Below are positions 4,709-5,130 of a DNA stretch of 5,130 bases, one piece after another (position 1 is the stretch's first letter; every line of letters begins with the position of its first letter). Location: the NCBI GenBank assembly GCA_027592105.1, contig JAQCLA010000190.1, positions 1 through 5,130 of the forward strand, in the 5' to 3' direction. The notes beneath the pieces were generated by a model, which was not told the origin of the DNA, made no database searches, and worked only from the letters and a program-made list of their open reading frames with translations. Origin of the DNA: Pseudomonadota bacterium. Lineage in GTDB: Bacteria; Pseudomonadota; Alphaproteobacteria; Rhodobacterales; Rhodobacteraceae. The position numbers and the translations under genes were made by a program.

Positions 4709-5130
4709 TCACTTGGCAAAGGGTGTCTCGGCCCCCCAAAGGGCGCGTAACCTGTCATCGCGGCCGCAGGCATCGCGATACATCGTATAGGCGACCGATT
4801 TCCGGCGCGGCCCGAAGCGCGTCAGGATCACGTCGTTCGAAAGATAGTAATCCTGATGATAGGCATCAGCCGGGTAGAACGGTGCCGCATCGCGAAGGGC
4901 GGTGACAACGGGCCTGCCCAAGGTGGCCGCTGCCGCGTCGAGAGCGGCGCGCGCGGCACGGCGCTCGGTCGCGTTTTGCACGAAAATGGCGCTGGCATAG
5001 CTTGGGCCGCGATCGCAGAATTGCCCCTGCACGTCGGTCGGGTCGATTGCGCGCAAAAACAGGTGCAAAAGCCGGTCATAGGGCAAGATCTCGGCATCAT
5101 AGGTGATCTCGACCACCTCGAGATGGCCGG
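4709..5130 (-). CDS. msrA: Peptide methionine-S-sulfoxide reductase, C-terminal part (5' end outside window)
   Basis: MsrA repairs oxidised methionine by reducing methionine-S-sulfoxide, usually with thioredoxin as reductant. The window holds 139 residues of the C-terminal region; the catalytic GCFW motif lies in the missing N-terminal part. The frame is open to the edge and begins GHLEVVEITYD, the family's GH-x-E-V-V-x-x-x-Y-D block. It continues with LHLFLRAIDPTDVQGQF, DRGPSYASAIF, FYPADAYHQDYYL and ends with ACGRDDRLRALWG. The QFCDRGP form and the terminal CGRD segment mark a sub-group distinct from E. coli MsrA (which has RQGND). The CGRD cysteine is the likely resolving residue. The GTG at 5116 is inside the conserved block and is not the start. 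The gene is convergent with the DUF2892 gene. I see no clear terminator in the 33 bases between them. Confidence 0.93.
   Translation of the reverse strand, partial: GHLEVVEITYDAEILPYDRLLHLFLRAIDPTDVQGQFCDRGPSYASAIFVQNATERRAARAALDAAAATLGRPVVTALRDAAPFYPADAYHQDYYLSNDVILTRFGPRRKSVAYTMYRDACGRDDRLRALWGAETPFAK

Noticed and set aside
1..5130. CRISPR array, tRNA, rRNA, insertion sequence or attachment site
   Set aside because: No regularly spaced repeats, cloverleaf-like sequence, transposase frame or terminal inverted repeats were seen.

Overview
The window looks like chromosome from a GC-rich alphaproteobacterium, most likely a Rhodobacterales (Roseobacter-group) member. The reasons are the GC-rich, tightly packed genes, the alphaproteobacterial style of DapE, and especially a choice-of-anchor L protein with a C-terminal Hint_2 (hedgehog/intein-type) domain, an architecture common in that order. 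This placement comes from recognised protein families; no database search was possible.

Layout, left to right. (1) 1-444, minus: the N-terminal 148 residues of DapE (succinyl-diaminopimelate desuccinylase; lysine and peptidoglycan precursor synthesis), cut by the window edge. (2) 445-721: a 277-base divergent intergenic region with an AT-rich island. The island holds a near-consensus CtrA-type site and overlapping inverted and direct repeats; a separate scrambled duplication abuts the start of the next gene. (3) 722-3381, plus: two overlapping genes, the centre of interest. The first encodes a 527-residue choice-of-anchor L / cadherin-like / Hint protein with an intact Hint nucleophile. The second starts inside the first one's stop codon and encodes a 359-residue protein with a predicted beta-rich N-terminal domain. 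Its Hint domain aligns with the first, but the nucleophilic Cys has become Ala and the core His has become Thr. (4) 3392-3724, minus: a 110-residue protein I do not recognise, convergent with the Hint pair. (5) 3822-4412, plus: a short Crp/Fnr-type regulator, divergent from the unknown gene. (6) 4484-4675, plus: a 63-residue DUF2892 (YgaP-like) membrane protein, preceded by a perfect 17-base palindrome that overlaps the regulator's stop codon. (7) 4709-5130, minus: the C-terminal 139 residues of MsrA (peptide methionine-S-sulfoxide reductase).

Functionally, dapE and msrA are housekeeping genes at the edges. The regulator and DUF2892 gene probably form a small stress- or sulfur-related module; their conserved-looking cysteines make a thiol or persulfide signal conceivable, but this is inference. 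The Hint pair looks like a translationally coupled export or surface system in which an autoprocessing-competent protein is co-produced with a probably catalytically dead Hint relative. The strongest candidate for an undescribed system here is that pairing, possibly under cell-cycle (CtrA-type) control.
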